The notes under the pieces were generated by a model, which did not search any database, was not told the DNA's origin, and worked only from the letters and a program-made list of their open reading frames with translations. Shown one piece after another: positions 1 through 5,761 of a DNA stretch of 6,122 bases. The position numbers and the translations under genes are program-made. This DNA comes from Acidimicrobiia bacterium (lineage in GTDB: Bacteria > Actinomycetota > Acidimicrobiia > IMCC26256): positions 1 to 6,122 of the forward strand of contig JALRDW010000265.1 in assembly GCA_023262065.1 (NCBI GenBank). The letters run 5' to 3'. Every line of letters begins with the position of its first letter. The stretch's first letter is position 1.

Positions 1-170
1 AGGCCGACAGCGTCAACGCCTCCGGAGCCGTGCGCCAGATCCGGATCGTCTCGTCCACCGGTGCGTTGCGCTACACGATCTGGGACGGGTCCGCTCCCGG
101 GGCGGTCCTGTATTCGACCGCGGGGGGCACGGTGGTGACGATCACCGCACAGGCTGCGACGGGGCGTTGA
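1..170 (+). CDS. C-terminal end of an unidentified protein (possibly pilin-like), 5' partial
   Basis: A frame open from the window's left edge (first full codon at base 3) ends at TGA 168-170 and gives about 55 residues. The codons strongly prefer G/C in third position, as a real gene of this genome would. The peptide starts ADSVNASGAVRQIRIVSSTG, continues through RYTIWDG and ends ITAQAATGR. It is rich in small and beta-prone residues, has no cysteine and has no membrane segment. The RQIRIVSSTG stretch with alternating beta-type residues resembles the C-terminal sheet of type IV pilin or GspH-like pseudopilins. That is only a resemblance: the diagnostic N-terminal prepilin helix is outside the window. 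It could equally be the end of another extracytoplasmic beta-rich protein. It lies 34 bp upstream of the transporter gene on the same strand, so the two may be co-transcribed. Confidence 0.55.
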   Translation, partial: ADSVNASGAVRQIRIVSSTGALRYTIWDGSAPGAVLYSTAGGTVVTITAQAATGR

Positions 171-171
171 T

Positions 172-203
172 CCTCCGGGCTTCGGCCCCGGGTGACCCGG
201 AGG
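172..203 (+). promoter_or_regulatory. Inverted repeat that covers the Shine-Dalgarno of the GDT1-family gene
   Basis: CCTCCGGG (172-179) and CCCGGAGG (196-203) are perfect 8-base inverted repeats separated by 16 bases. They begin just after the stop codon of the upstream gene. The 3' arm contains the GGAGG that would serve as ribosome-binding site for the transporter gene. A folded transcript would therefore hide that site. The structure could be a weak GC-only terminator (no T-run follows), a translation-control hairpin, or chance in GC-rich DNA. Confidence 0.35.
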
Positions 204-204
204 G
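199..204 (+). promoter_or_regulatory. Shine-Dalgarno of the GDT1-family gene, bearing on start choice
   Basis: GGAGGG is the only good ribosome-binding match before the transporter gene. It abuts ATG 205 with no spacer, which is unfavourable. It lies 6 bases before the in-frame TTG at 211, which is a normal distance. An in-frame stop at 193-195 rules out any start further upstream. The site therefore favours TTG 211, two codons inside the ATG-based reading. Confidence 0.5.
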
Positions 205-792
205 ATGACGTTGGCGTCGTTGTGGTCGTCGTTCCTGGTGTCGTTCGGCATCATCTTCGTCGCCGAGCTCGGCGACAAGAGCCAGCTGATGGCGATGGCC
301 TTCGCGGCGCGCTACCGGGCGCTGGTGATCCTGGCGGCGATCACGGCCGCCACCGCGGTCGTCCACCTGGTCAGCGTCGTGATCGGCGCTGCGCTCGGCG
401 TGGCCATCCCGACCCGCCTGATCTCGGTGTCGGCGGGGGTCGCCTTCCTCGGGTTCGCGGTGTGGACCTGGCGGGGCGACTCGCTGGACGACGACGACGA
501 GGCCCGTGCGAGCCGGACCGACCGCTCGGTGTTCTGGACCGTGGCCGGAGCCTTCTTCCTCGCCGAGCTCGGCGACAAGACGATGCTGGCGTCGATGACG
601 CTCGCGGCGCGCAACGGGATCCTCGGCACGTGGGTCGGTGCGACGGCCGGCATGGTGGCCGCGGACGCGATCGCGGTGCTCGTCGGCGCGACCCTCGGTC
701 GACGCCTGCCGGCCCGGGCGATCAGGTTGCTCGCGGCTGGACTGTTCCTCGTGTTCGGTGTGCTGCTCGTCGTCGAGGGCCTGCGCGGCTGA
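205..792 (+). CDS. GDT1/TMEM165 family (UPF0016) membrane cation transporter, likely Mn2+ export
   Basis: The 195-residue protein contains the family signature E-x-G-D-K-(S/T) twice, at E21-S26 (ELGDKS) and E121-T126 (ELGDKT). Each opens a hydrophobic half of about three membrane helices, giving roughly six in all. The halves are joined by a hydrophilic, acidic linker around residues 91-108 with DDDD at 95-98. This is the usual architecture and length of bacterial UPF0016 proteins. Characterised members (yeast Gdt1, human TMEM165, Vibrio MneA, cyanobacterial Mnx) move Mn2+ or Ca2+ out of the cytosol, with the acidic signature residues binding the ion. Mn2+ export here is inferred from family. 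ATG 205 follows GGAGGG with no gap, so TTG 211 may be the real start; a stop at 193-195 excludes longer forms. There is no room for a yybP-ykoY Mn2+ riboswitch upstream. It converges with the solute-binding protein gene across 33 bp. Confidence 0.92.
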   Translation: MTLASLWSSFLVSFGIIFVAELGDKSQLMAMAFAARYRALVILAAITAATAVVHLVSVVIGAALGVAIPTRLISVSAGVAFLGFAVWTWRGDSLDDDDEARASRTDRSVFWTVAGAFFLAELGDKTMLASMTLAARNGILGTWVGATAGMVAADAIAVLVGATLGRRLPARAIRLLAAGLFLVFGVLLVVEGLRG

Positions 793-825
793 TCGGGGCG
801 GCGCCGGCCCTCGCGACGGCGGGCC

Positions 826-2430
826 TCAGCGCTTCCAGAGACCGAGCAGCTGGTGGTACGAGGCGTTGATCTGCACGGGCCTCTGGGTTCCGGGCTTGCC
901 CGCCTCGTTCGGGAGGTTCGGCCCGATGATGTCGCGGATGCTGTCGTTCGCGGCGATGTAGGTGTCGTTGTACCCGAACCACAGTGCGCTCACGGTGTTC
1001 GACATGTGCCGGAACAACTTCGTGTACGTCGCCTTGCGGGCGGCGGGGTCGGTCTGGACCCGTCCCTCCTCGAGCAACTGATCGATCACGGGGTCGTTGA
1101 GCTTGCCGAAGTTGATCGGGGAACCCGAGCGGAACCAGACGTAGAGCGTGTCGGGATCCGATCCCGGGTAGTTGCGCCACAGGAAGGCATCGGTCTTCCC
1201 GGCGAGCGCCAGGTTGATGATCTGCGCCTCGTCGACCGGTGCGGGCAGGTTCACGGTGACGCCGATCTTGCGCGCCTGGCGCTTGATCTCGGCGCCCACG
1301 TCCTGGACCCCCGGATCGAAGGTGGTCTGGAGATCGAAGGTGAACTCACCGCCGTTCGCCTTCTTGTAGGCGGCCACCATCTTCTTGGCCTTGGCGACGT
1401 TCGACTTCGGGAAGGTCGACTTGCTGGAGTACCCGAGCACCTTCGAGTCCACGACCTCCTCGGCGACCTCACCCTCGCCCTGGTTCGCGAGCACGTTGAG
1501 GGTCTCGAGGTCGAGACCCATCGCGAGGGCCCGACGGGCGTTCACGTCGTCGAAGGGCGGGCGCTGGGTGTTGAAGAGCACGTTGTTGATGTCGCGGAAC
1601 CCCGGCTTGTTCTTGAGCACGTAGGTGTCGGCGAGGCTGCGCGCCGCCTTGGCGTTGCGACCCGCCCCGAAGAAGGTGATGTCGAACTGGCCGCCCTGGA
1701 GGCCGTTGATCCGCTGGGTGGTGTTGCCCTGGACCTTGAAGGTGATCTTGTTGAGCCGCGGGAACCCCTTGCGCCAGTAGTCCGGGTTCCGTACGACGGT
1801 CACGTCACCGGTCGACGGGTCGTAGGTCTCGAGGGTGAACGGGCCGCTCCCGATCATCTCGGTCGCGCAGGTCGCGTCGTTGCTCAACTGGGCCGGCGCG
1901 GCGATCCCGGTCCGTCCCGCCGAGAACAGGTAGGCCGGGAAGGCGGGCCAGGGCTGCTTGATCGTCACCACGACGGTCGAGGGGTCGGGGGTGGCGACGT
2001 CGCTCACGGGTGCCCAGAGGAACTGGAGCAGCAGGCCCTTGCGCCAGGCCTCGATGTTCGCCTTCACGGCCGCGGCGTCCACCGGGGTGCCGTCGTGGAA
2101 GCGGATGCCGTCCCGCAACCCGATGGTCCACTGGTCGAAGGTCGCGTTCGGGGTCACCGACCTCGCGAGGTACGGGACGTACTCGCCCTCGGCGTTCGGC
2201 ACCGTGAGCGTGTCGTACATCGACTGGGCGACCATGATCCCGGAGGCGCTCATCTGGGCCCGCGGCAGACAGAACGAGGTGGTCTTCCCCGGGATCGAGT
2301 ACACGATCGCGCCCCCGCGCTTGGGCTTCGGCGCAGCGGCCGCGGGCAGGGCGGCGGCCCCGATCGATGCGGCGGCGAGGATCGTGGCGGCCGCGGTGGC
2401 CAGCGTGCGGTGACGGCGGATCGAGGTCAT
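826..2430 (-). CDS. Secreted family 5 extracellular solute-binding protein (ABC peptide/nickel-type)
   Basis: This 534-residue periplasmic-type binding protein belongs to family 5 (SBP_bac_5; DppA/OppA/NikA-like), which captures peptides or other small solutes for an ABC importer. Residues 1-33 form a Sec-type signal peptide (IRRHR, then an Ala-rich core ending LPAAAA). No lipobox cysteine is present, unusual for a Gram-positive binding protein, so membrane tethering is not evident. Family hallmarks are the DGIRFHDGTPVDAAAVKANIE stretch in segments around 107-127 (RFHDGTPV at 110-117), GSGPF at 194-198, and RNPDYW at 214-219. The length is typical. ATG 2430 was chosen because GGGGGAA precedes it and the signal peptide then starts correctly; a GTG at 2484 would add 18 polar residues and has no ribosome-binding site. 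It lies 60 bp downstream of the dehalogenase on the same strand, probably in one transcript. No permease or ATPase gene is in the window, so the substrate is unknown. The mature chain has two cysteines (C54, C188). Confidence 0.93.
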   Translation of the reverse strand: MTSIRRHRTLATAAATILAAASIGAAALPAAAAPKPKRGGAIVYSIPGKTTSFCLPRAQMSASGIMVAQSMYDTLTVPNAEGEYVPYLARSVTPNATFDQWTIGLRDGIRFHDGTPVDAAAVKANIEAWRKGLLLQFLWAPVSDVATPDPSTVVVTIKQPWPAFPAYLFSAGRTGIAAPAQLSNDATCATEMIGSGPFTLETYDPSTGDVTVVRNPDYWRKGFPRLNKITFKVQGNTTQRINGLQGGQFDITFFGAGRNAKAARSLADTYVLKNKPGFRDINNVLFNTQRPPFDDVNARRALAMGLDLETLNVLANQGEGEVAEEVVDSKVLGYSSKSTFPKSNVAKAKKMVAAYKKANGGEFTFDLQTTFDPGVQDVGAEIKRQARKIGVTVNLPAPVDEAQIINLALAGKTDAFLWRNYPGSDPDTLYVWFRSGSPINFGKLNDPVIDQLLEEGRVQTDPAARKATYTKLFRHMSNTVSALWFGYNDTYIAANDSIRDIIGPNLPNEAGKPGTQRPVQINASYHQLLGLWKR

Positions 2431-2439
2431 GGTTCCCCC
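2431..2439 (-). promoter_or_regulatory. Ribosome-binding site fixing the start of the solute-binding protein
   Basis: Read on the reverse strand, GGGGGAACC precedes ATG 2430, with four bases between the G-run and the start. The match to the 16S tail needs a G-U pair at the central position but is far better than anything before the alternative GTG at 2484. The same GGGGGAACC string occurs before the DUF5684 gene. Confidence 0.55.
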
Positions 2440-2490
2440 AGGGTCGTGCGGCGGACGGTCAGTCTGGCCGATGGCGGTGGTCACGCGGAT

Positions 2491-3426
2491 TCAGGGCATG
2501 CGGGCGACGGTGTCGATGGCGGCCGCGAGCTCGGCGTGGCCCCGCTCCTGCGAGAAGTGCCCGGCCCCCTCGACGGTGCCGTGCTCGCAGCGCGCCGCAC
2601 CGGGTACGTGCTCGATGAAATACCGCTGACCGTGACCGGTGATCGGGTCGGGCGTGCCGTAGCGGGTGGCGAAGGGCTTGTCCCAGGTGTCGAGCACCTC
2701 CCACGCGGCGAGCATGATGCGGGCGGCCTCGTGCTCGGCCGAGGTCGGGACGAGCGACGGGAAGACGAGTGCGCCCATCTGGTGCGTGCGGTCGGGGAAC
2801 GGCGCGTCGTATGCCGCCTGTTCCGCCGCCGAGAGGTGCCCCGGCATCGTGGCGGCGACCATCGCCCCGCAGTCGAGGTAGTCGAGGCTCGCGACGTAGG
2901 ACTGCCACTGGGCGAACGCGCCGGTCTGCTCCTTGAACTTCCGGGCGAGGATGCCGTTGCCGATCACGATGGCTCGTACGGCGTCGGCCCGCTGCGTCGC
3001 CACGGCGAGGCCGACGAGGCTGCCCCAGTCCTGACCGAAGAACACTGCGCCCGGCGGCACGACGGCGTCCCACCACGCGCCGATCCAGGCCACGTGCGCG
3101 GCGTAGGTGTAGGCGCTGCGGGCGCACGGCTGGTCCGAGCGACCGAACCCGACCTGATCCGGCACGAGGACCCGGTACCCGAGGTCGACGAGGTCGCGGA
3201 TCATGTGCCGGTAGAGGTATCCCCAGGTCGGCTCCCCGTGCAGCATGACGACCGGCGTCGCGTCACGAGGGCCCTCGTCGATGTAGGCGATCGAGATCGT
3301 GTCGACCTCGGGGACGGTCGGGCCGGCCGGTACCAGCACCTCGCGGCGTCCGTACGGCCAGTCGGGGAGTCCGGCGAAGCGGTCGTCGGGTGCCCGGACG
3401 ACTGCGGGCGAACTATTGGCAGTCAC
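2491..3426 (-). CDS. dhmA: Haloalkane dehalogenase, subfamily I (HLD-I, DhlA-like)
   Basis: The 311-residue alpha/beta-hydrolase would cleave carbon-halogen bonds of haloalkanes by water, giving an alcohol and halide, in the cytoplasm (no signal peptide). HGEPTW at 63-68 is the oxyanion-hole motif of the DhlA type. GQDWGS at 131-136 holds the nucleophile D133 and first halide-binding W134. FAQW at 171-174 aligns with DhlA FTAW, placing the second halide-binding tryptophan at W174. TPDPIT at 258-263 supplies the acid D260, and GAGHFSQE at 287-294 the base H290. The cap matches DhlA closely at LSAAEQAAYDAPFPD (198-212). Trp-Trp halide binding with a late Asp acid defines HLD-I; HLD-II and III carry HGNP instead. 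DhlA is 310 residues, the same size. GTG 3426 was chosen because a plausible promoter lies so close upstream that the mRNA may be leaderless, and no Shine-Dalgarno is visible. The solute-binding gene follows 60 bp downstream; the secreted hydrolase is divergent. Substrate range cannot be read from sequence. Confidence 0.9.
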   Translation of the reverse strand: MTANSSPAVVRAPDDRFAGLPDWPYGRREVLVPAGPTVPEVDTISIAYIDEGPRDATPVVMLHGEPTWGYLYRHMIRDLVDLGYRVLVPDQVGFGRSDQPCARSAYTYAAHVAWIGAWWDAVVPPGAVFFGQDWGSLVGLAVATQRADAVRAIVIGNGILARKFKEQTGAFAQWQSYVASLDYLDCGAMVAATMPGHLSAAEQAAYDAPFPDRTHQMGALVFPSLVPTSAEHEAARIMLAAWEVLDTWDKPFATRYGTPDPITGHGQRYFIEHVPGAARCEHGTVEGAGHFSQERGHAELAAAIDTVARMP

Positions 3427-3428
3427 GG

Positions 3429-3463
3429 TGACGAGAGTATCCGCGGCCCGTCGATCCCGCCAA
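3429..3463 (-). promoter_or_regulatory. Candidate sigma-70-type promoter of the dehalogenase, leaderless start
   Basis: On the reverse strand TTGGCG (3463-3458) and GATACT (3441-3436) are separated by 16 bases, a fair match to -35 and -10 elements. Transcription would start about seven bases on, near the A at 3429, only three bases before GTG 3426. Leaderless transcripts are common in actinobacteria, which would explain the lack of a ribosome-binding site. GTCAC-G-GTGAC, a perfect inverted repeat at 3422-3432, overlaps this start and could be an operator half or chance. Confidence 0.4.
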
Positions 3464-3472
3464 GGCCTCGCG

Positions 3473-3478
3473 TAACGT
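3473..3478 (+). promoter_or_regulatory. Possible -10 element for the divergent secreted hydrolase
   Basis: TAACGT fits the TANNNT pattern of an actinobacterial -10 box and is the most AT-rich spot ahead of the hydrolase on this strand. It would place transcription start near 3485 with a leader of about 20 bases. No convincing -35 box is seen, and it overlaps the region upstream of the dehalogenase promoter, so the two could interfere. Confidence 0.2.
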
Positions 3479-3504
3479 GACCGCTCCGGAGTCCGGCGAC
3501 GAAA

Positions 3505-5166
3505 GTGACCCCCGTGCTGCGCAGCGTTCGAGCCCACCTCACCCCGGTCCTCCTGGCGACCGCCCTCGCGACCACCGGTCTCGTCGGTGCGGTCGCGCCG
3601 CCGGCGTCGGCGGCCGGGTCCGCCGACTGCCGGGTGCCGTCGGACTGGCGTGCGGTCCGGGCGACCGAGGTGGAGGGGTCCGCGTACCGACGCACCATGA
3701 CCTCGTTCGACGGGACGCGCATCAACCTCAACTGGTTCCCGAACCCGGATGCGTCGGCGTCCGCACGGATGCCGACGATCCTCATGGGGCCCGGGTGGGG
3801 GCAGGCCGGGGACACCACCATCGACGCCACGGGTGTGCTCGGGTCCCCGCTCAGCATCGGCGCGCTCTGGGATTCCGGCTACAACGTGCTCACCTGGGAC
3901 CCGCGTGGCTTCGGGCGGTCCGGCGGTCGGGCCACCGTCGACTCGGCGCAGTTCGAGGGACGTGACGTGCGACGGATGATCTCCTGGGTCGCCCGGCAGT
4001 CCGGTGTCGCCGTCGACCGGGCCGGCGATCCCCGTCTCGGCATGGTGGGCGGCTCCTACGGCGGCGGCATCCAGTTCGTGACCGCAGCGACCGACTGTCG
4101 CGTGGATGCCATCGCGCCGATCATCGCCTGGAACTCGCTCGTCACCAGCCTCGGCAAGGCCCGGACCCCCAAGGCGGGTTGGAGCGCGATCCTCATGGCT
4201 GCGTCCGCGGGTGGCCGGGTCGATCCGCGCGTCACGGCGGCGAACGACGACCAACTCGAGACCGGCCGGGTGAGCGAGGCGTCGCTGCGGTTCTTCGCGA
4301 GTCGGGGTCCGGGACCGCTGCTGCGTCGCATCGCACAGCCCACGCTCATCATCCAGGGCACCGTGGACGACCTGTTCACGCCGACCGAGGCGGTGCGCAA
4401 CTACGAGATCCTCCGGGAGAACGGGACCACGGTGTCGATGGCCTGGTACTGCGGCGGACACGGCACCTGCCTCACCGATCCGGGGTCGATCGATCCCGGC
4501 GGGCTCTCGGTCGCGTGGATGGACCGGTACGTGAAGGGCGAGCGATCCGCTCCGGTGCTGCGGGGCTTCGAGTTCGTGGACCAGGACGGTCGGGTGCTCA
4601 CCGCGAAGGCCTACCCGCCGAAGGCCGGACCGCGGGTCACCGCCCGGGGCTCGGGCACCCTCGAGCTGCAGCAGGCCGGTGGGTCCGGACCGCCGGCGGT
4701 GCGACCGTCGGGCACCGGGGTGAACGCGGTCGTCGACGGCCTCGCCTGGCGGATCACCCCCGGGCCGGCGGCCAACGCGCTGAACGTGCCGATCAGGTTC
4801 GCCGCGGACACGGTCGTGGTCGGCGCGCCACGCCTCACGCTCGCCTACACGGGCACCGCCGCACCGACGGGGGAGTGCACCCGCCTCGAGCGCGTCTTCG
4901 CCCAACTCCTCGACACCCGGACCGGCATCGTGGTCGGCAACCAGATCACGCCGATCCCGATCCGCCTCGACGGGAGGCCGCGCTCGGTCTCGGTGCCCCT
5001 CGAGACCGTGGGGTACTCGGCGACGGTGGACTCCCGACTGTCGCTCCAGATCGTCGCGAACTCGAACGCGTACGCCGAGCCCTGCTTCGGTGGCACCCTG
5101 AAGGTCGGGAGGGTGTCGATCTCGCTGCCGACCGCCGTCGGCATGCGCACGGTCACGGCCGACTGA
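3505..5166 (+). CDS. Secreted alpha/beta hydrolase, S15/CocE-like with C-terminal beta domain
   Basis: The 553-residue protein begins with a Sec signal peptide (positive start, hydrophobic 12-31, cleavage after ASA near 36), so it acts outside the membrane. A hydrolase core follows at about 60-340. GPGWG near 95 suits the oxyanion loop, WDPRGFGRSGG is the strand-4 turn, GGSYGG places nucleophile S184, QGTVDD the acid D288, and CGGHGTC the base H319. A beta-rich C-terminal part (about 345-553, from LRGFEFVDQDG) resembles the jelly-roll lobe of X-Pro dipeptidyl-peptidase/CocE proteins. Members are peptidases, esterases or acylases, so the reaction and substrate are undecided. Six cysteines remain after cleavage (42, 198, 316, 322, 458, 527), an even number consistent with disulfides. 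GTG 3505 has only weak ribosome-binding support: GGAG lies 13 bases upstream; GTG 3514 is an alternative that still leaves a signal peptide. It is divergent from the dehalogenase and ends before a long hairpin. Confidence 0.88.
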   Translation: MTPVLRSVRAHLTPVLLATALATTGLVGAVAPPASAAGSADCRVPSDWRAVRATEVEGSAYRRTMTSFDGTRINLNWFPNPDASASARMPTILMGPGWGQAGDTTIDATGVLGSPLSIGALWDSGYNVLTWDPRGFGRSGGRATVDSAQFEGRDVRRMISWVARQSGVAVDRAGDPRLGMVGGSYGGGIQFVTAATDCRVDAIAPIIAWNSLVTSLGKARTPKAGWSAILMAASAGGRVDPRVTAANDDQLETGRVSEASLRFFASRGPGPLLRRIAQPTLIIQGTVDDLFTPTEAVRNYEILRENGTTVSMAWYCGGHGTCLTDPGSIDPGGLSVAWMDRYVKGERSAPVLRGFEFVDQDGRVLTAKAYPPKAGPRVTARGSGTLELQQAGGSGPPAVRPSGTGVNAVVDGLAWRITPGPAANALNVPIRFAADTVVVGAPRLTLAYTGTAAPTGECTRLERVFAQLLDTRTGIVVGNQITPIPIRLDGRPRSVSVPLETVGYSATVDSRLSLQIVANSNAYAEPCFGGTLKVGRVSISLPTAVGMRTVTAD

Positions 5167-5178
5167 CGATCCGGCGAC

Positions 5179-5238
5179 GTCCCGACACGCGGGAGCGGCC
5201 CGGTCACCGAGGTGACCGGGCCGCTCGTCGTGCGGGAC
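5179..5238. terminator. Long two-part hairpin between convergent genes, probable bidirectional terminator
   Basis: The core is a perfect 15-bp stem, GAGCGGCCCGGTCAC (5193-5207) with its complement at 5212-5226, closed by a four-base loop. Outside it, GTCCCG-A-CACG (5179-5189) pairs with CGTGCGGGAC (5229-5238) with one bulged A, adding ten pairs. The structure fills most of the 79 bp between the stop codons at 5166 and 5246, as expected for a shared terminator. No T-run follows on either strand, which is common for actinobacterial hairpins. Confidence 0.8.
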
Positions 5239-5245
5239 GCTGGAC

Positions 5246-5656
5246 CTAGAGGAGCGGGTCCGGCTCGAGCTGGTAGGTCGAGGACCCGAACGCGAGGATC
5301 AGCGCGAAGATGAAGTTGAAGAACACGAGACCGAGTCCGAAGCCGATGCCGTGGCCGAAGGCCTTCGACAGGTCGAACAGGGTGATGATGAAGAGGATCG
5401 CCGCAGCGATCCCGATCAGGCCACCGACGATCTGGAGCCCGGAGGCCGCGTCGGACAGCGAGCTCCCCAGGATGAGGCCGAGTGAGATGATCACGGCCCA
5501 CCACATCGGGCGCTTGATGATCTTCATGAGCACGAAGACGTTCAGGAACGGGATGATGGACGTCCAGCCCTTCTGACCGGCCTTCGTGAAGATCTTCCAG
5601 TGCGCGATGACGAAGATGACGTAGAACGCGATGGCGATGATCGCGGCAACACTCAT
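5246..5656 (-). CDS. DUF5684 family four-helix membrane protein, function unknown
   Basis: The 136-residue protein is almost entirely hydrophobic, with segments near 3-19, 51-67, 73-95 and 104-124. The region W20-N39 (WKIFTKAGQKGW, then IIPFLN) is the family's conserved K-A-G-x-x-G-W...IP..N motif. LSKAFGHGIGFGLGL followed by ILAFGSSTY is its typical last-helix pair. Together they identify DUF5684, found in many bacteria either alone, as here, or fused to signal peptidase domains. No enzymatic residues are evident and the role is unknown. The short tail YQLEPDPLL ends the chain. The start at ATG 5656 is supported by GAGGGGG five bases upstream. The gene follows the PGPGW gene on the same strand after 105 bp and converges on the secreted hydrolase. 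Confidence 0.87.
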   Translation of the reverse strand: MSVAAIIAIAFYVIFVIAHWKIFTKAGQKGWTSIIPFLNVFVLMKIIKRPMWWAVIISLGLILGSSLSDAASGLQIVGGLIGIAAAILFIITLFDLSKAFGHGIGFGLGLVFFNFIFALILAFGSSTYQLEPDPLL

Positions 5657-5668
5657 GGGTTCCCCCTC
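5657..5668 (-). promoter_or_regulatory. Ribosome-binding site of the DUF5684 gene
   Basis: On the reverse strand GAGGGGGAACCC runs directly into ATG 5656, leaving five bases between the G-run and the start. The GGGGGAACC part is shared with the solute-binding protein gene. A GC-rich inverted repeat, CGGCCC-G-GGGCCG, lies just upstream of it at about 5671-5683. Confidence 0.6.
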
Positions 5669-5732
5669 TGCGGCCCGGGGCCGGGCCGGCGGGGAGAGAT
5701 GTTGCCAGTGTTGCTGATGTGAGTGGTGGATA

Positions 5733-5750
5733 CCGGCTCGAACGGGCCGG
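5733..5750. repeat. Short inverted repeat downstream of the PGPGW gene
   Basis: CCGGCTCG and CGGGCCGG form 8-base arms around AA, with seven of eight positions complementary and a G-T at the other. It lies 11 bases beyond the PGPGW stop on the transcribed strand. A two-base loop is too tight, so the inner pairs would open. It could weaken read-through into the DUF5684 gene or be an operator for it. I see no clear promoter in the rest of the 105 bp gap. Confidence 0.3.
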
Positions 5751-5761
5751 AAGCGCCCGGA

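Noticed and set aside
171..204. A yybP-ykoY-type Mn2+ riboswitch ahead of the transporter gene.
   Set aside because: Only 34 bases lie between the upstream stop and the start, too few for this aptamer, and its conserved loop sequences are absent.
793..825. Terminator hairpin between the convergent transporter and binding-protein genes.
   Set aside because: Only five-base arms (GGCCC at 806-810 with GGGCC at 821-825) with a ten-base loop and no T-run; this is expected by chance at this GC content.
2332..2430. Twin-arginine or lipoprotein export signal on the solute-binding protein.
   Set aside because: The N-terminus has an arginine pair (IRRHR) but not the S/T-R-R-x-F-L-K pattern, and no cysteine lies at the cleavage region, so a general Sec signal fits best.
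853..3480. An uninterrupted 875-codon forward frame antisense to the binding protein and dehalogenase.
   Set aside because: The translation is low-complexity, rich in Arg, Gly, Val, Asp and His, and matches no family I know. The opposite strand carries two clear proteins. Long antisense frames are expected where third codon positions are nearly all G or C.
3427..4905. The dehalogenase frame remains open upstream for about 490 codons, suggesting a giant fusion protein.
   Set aside because: The extra part is antisense to the well-supported secreted hydrolase and has shadow-type composition. The 311-residue product from GTG 3426 already matches the full length of the family.
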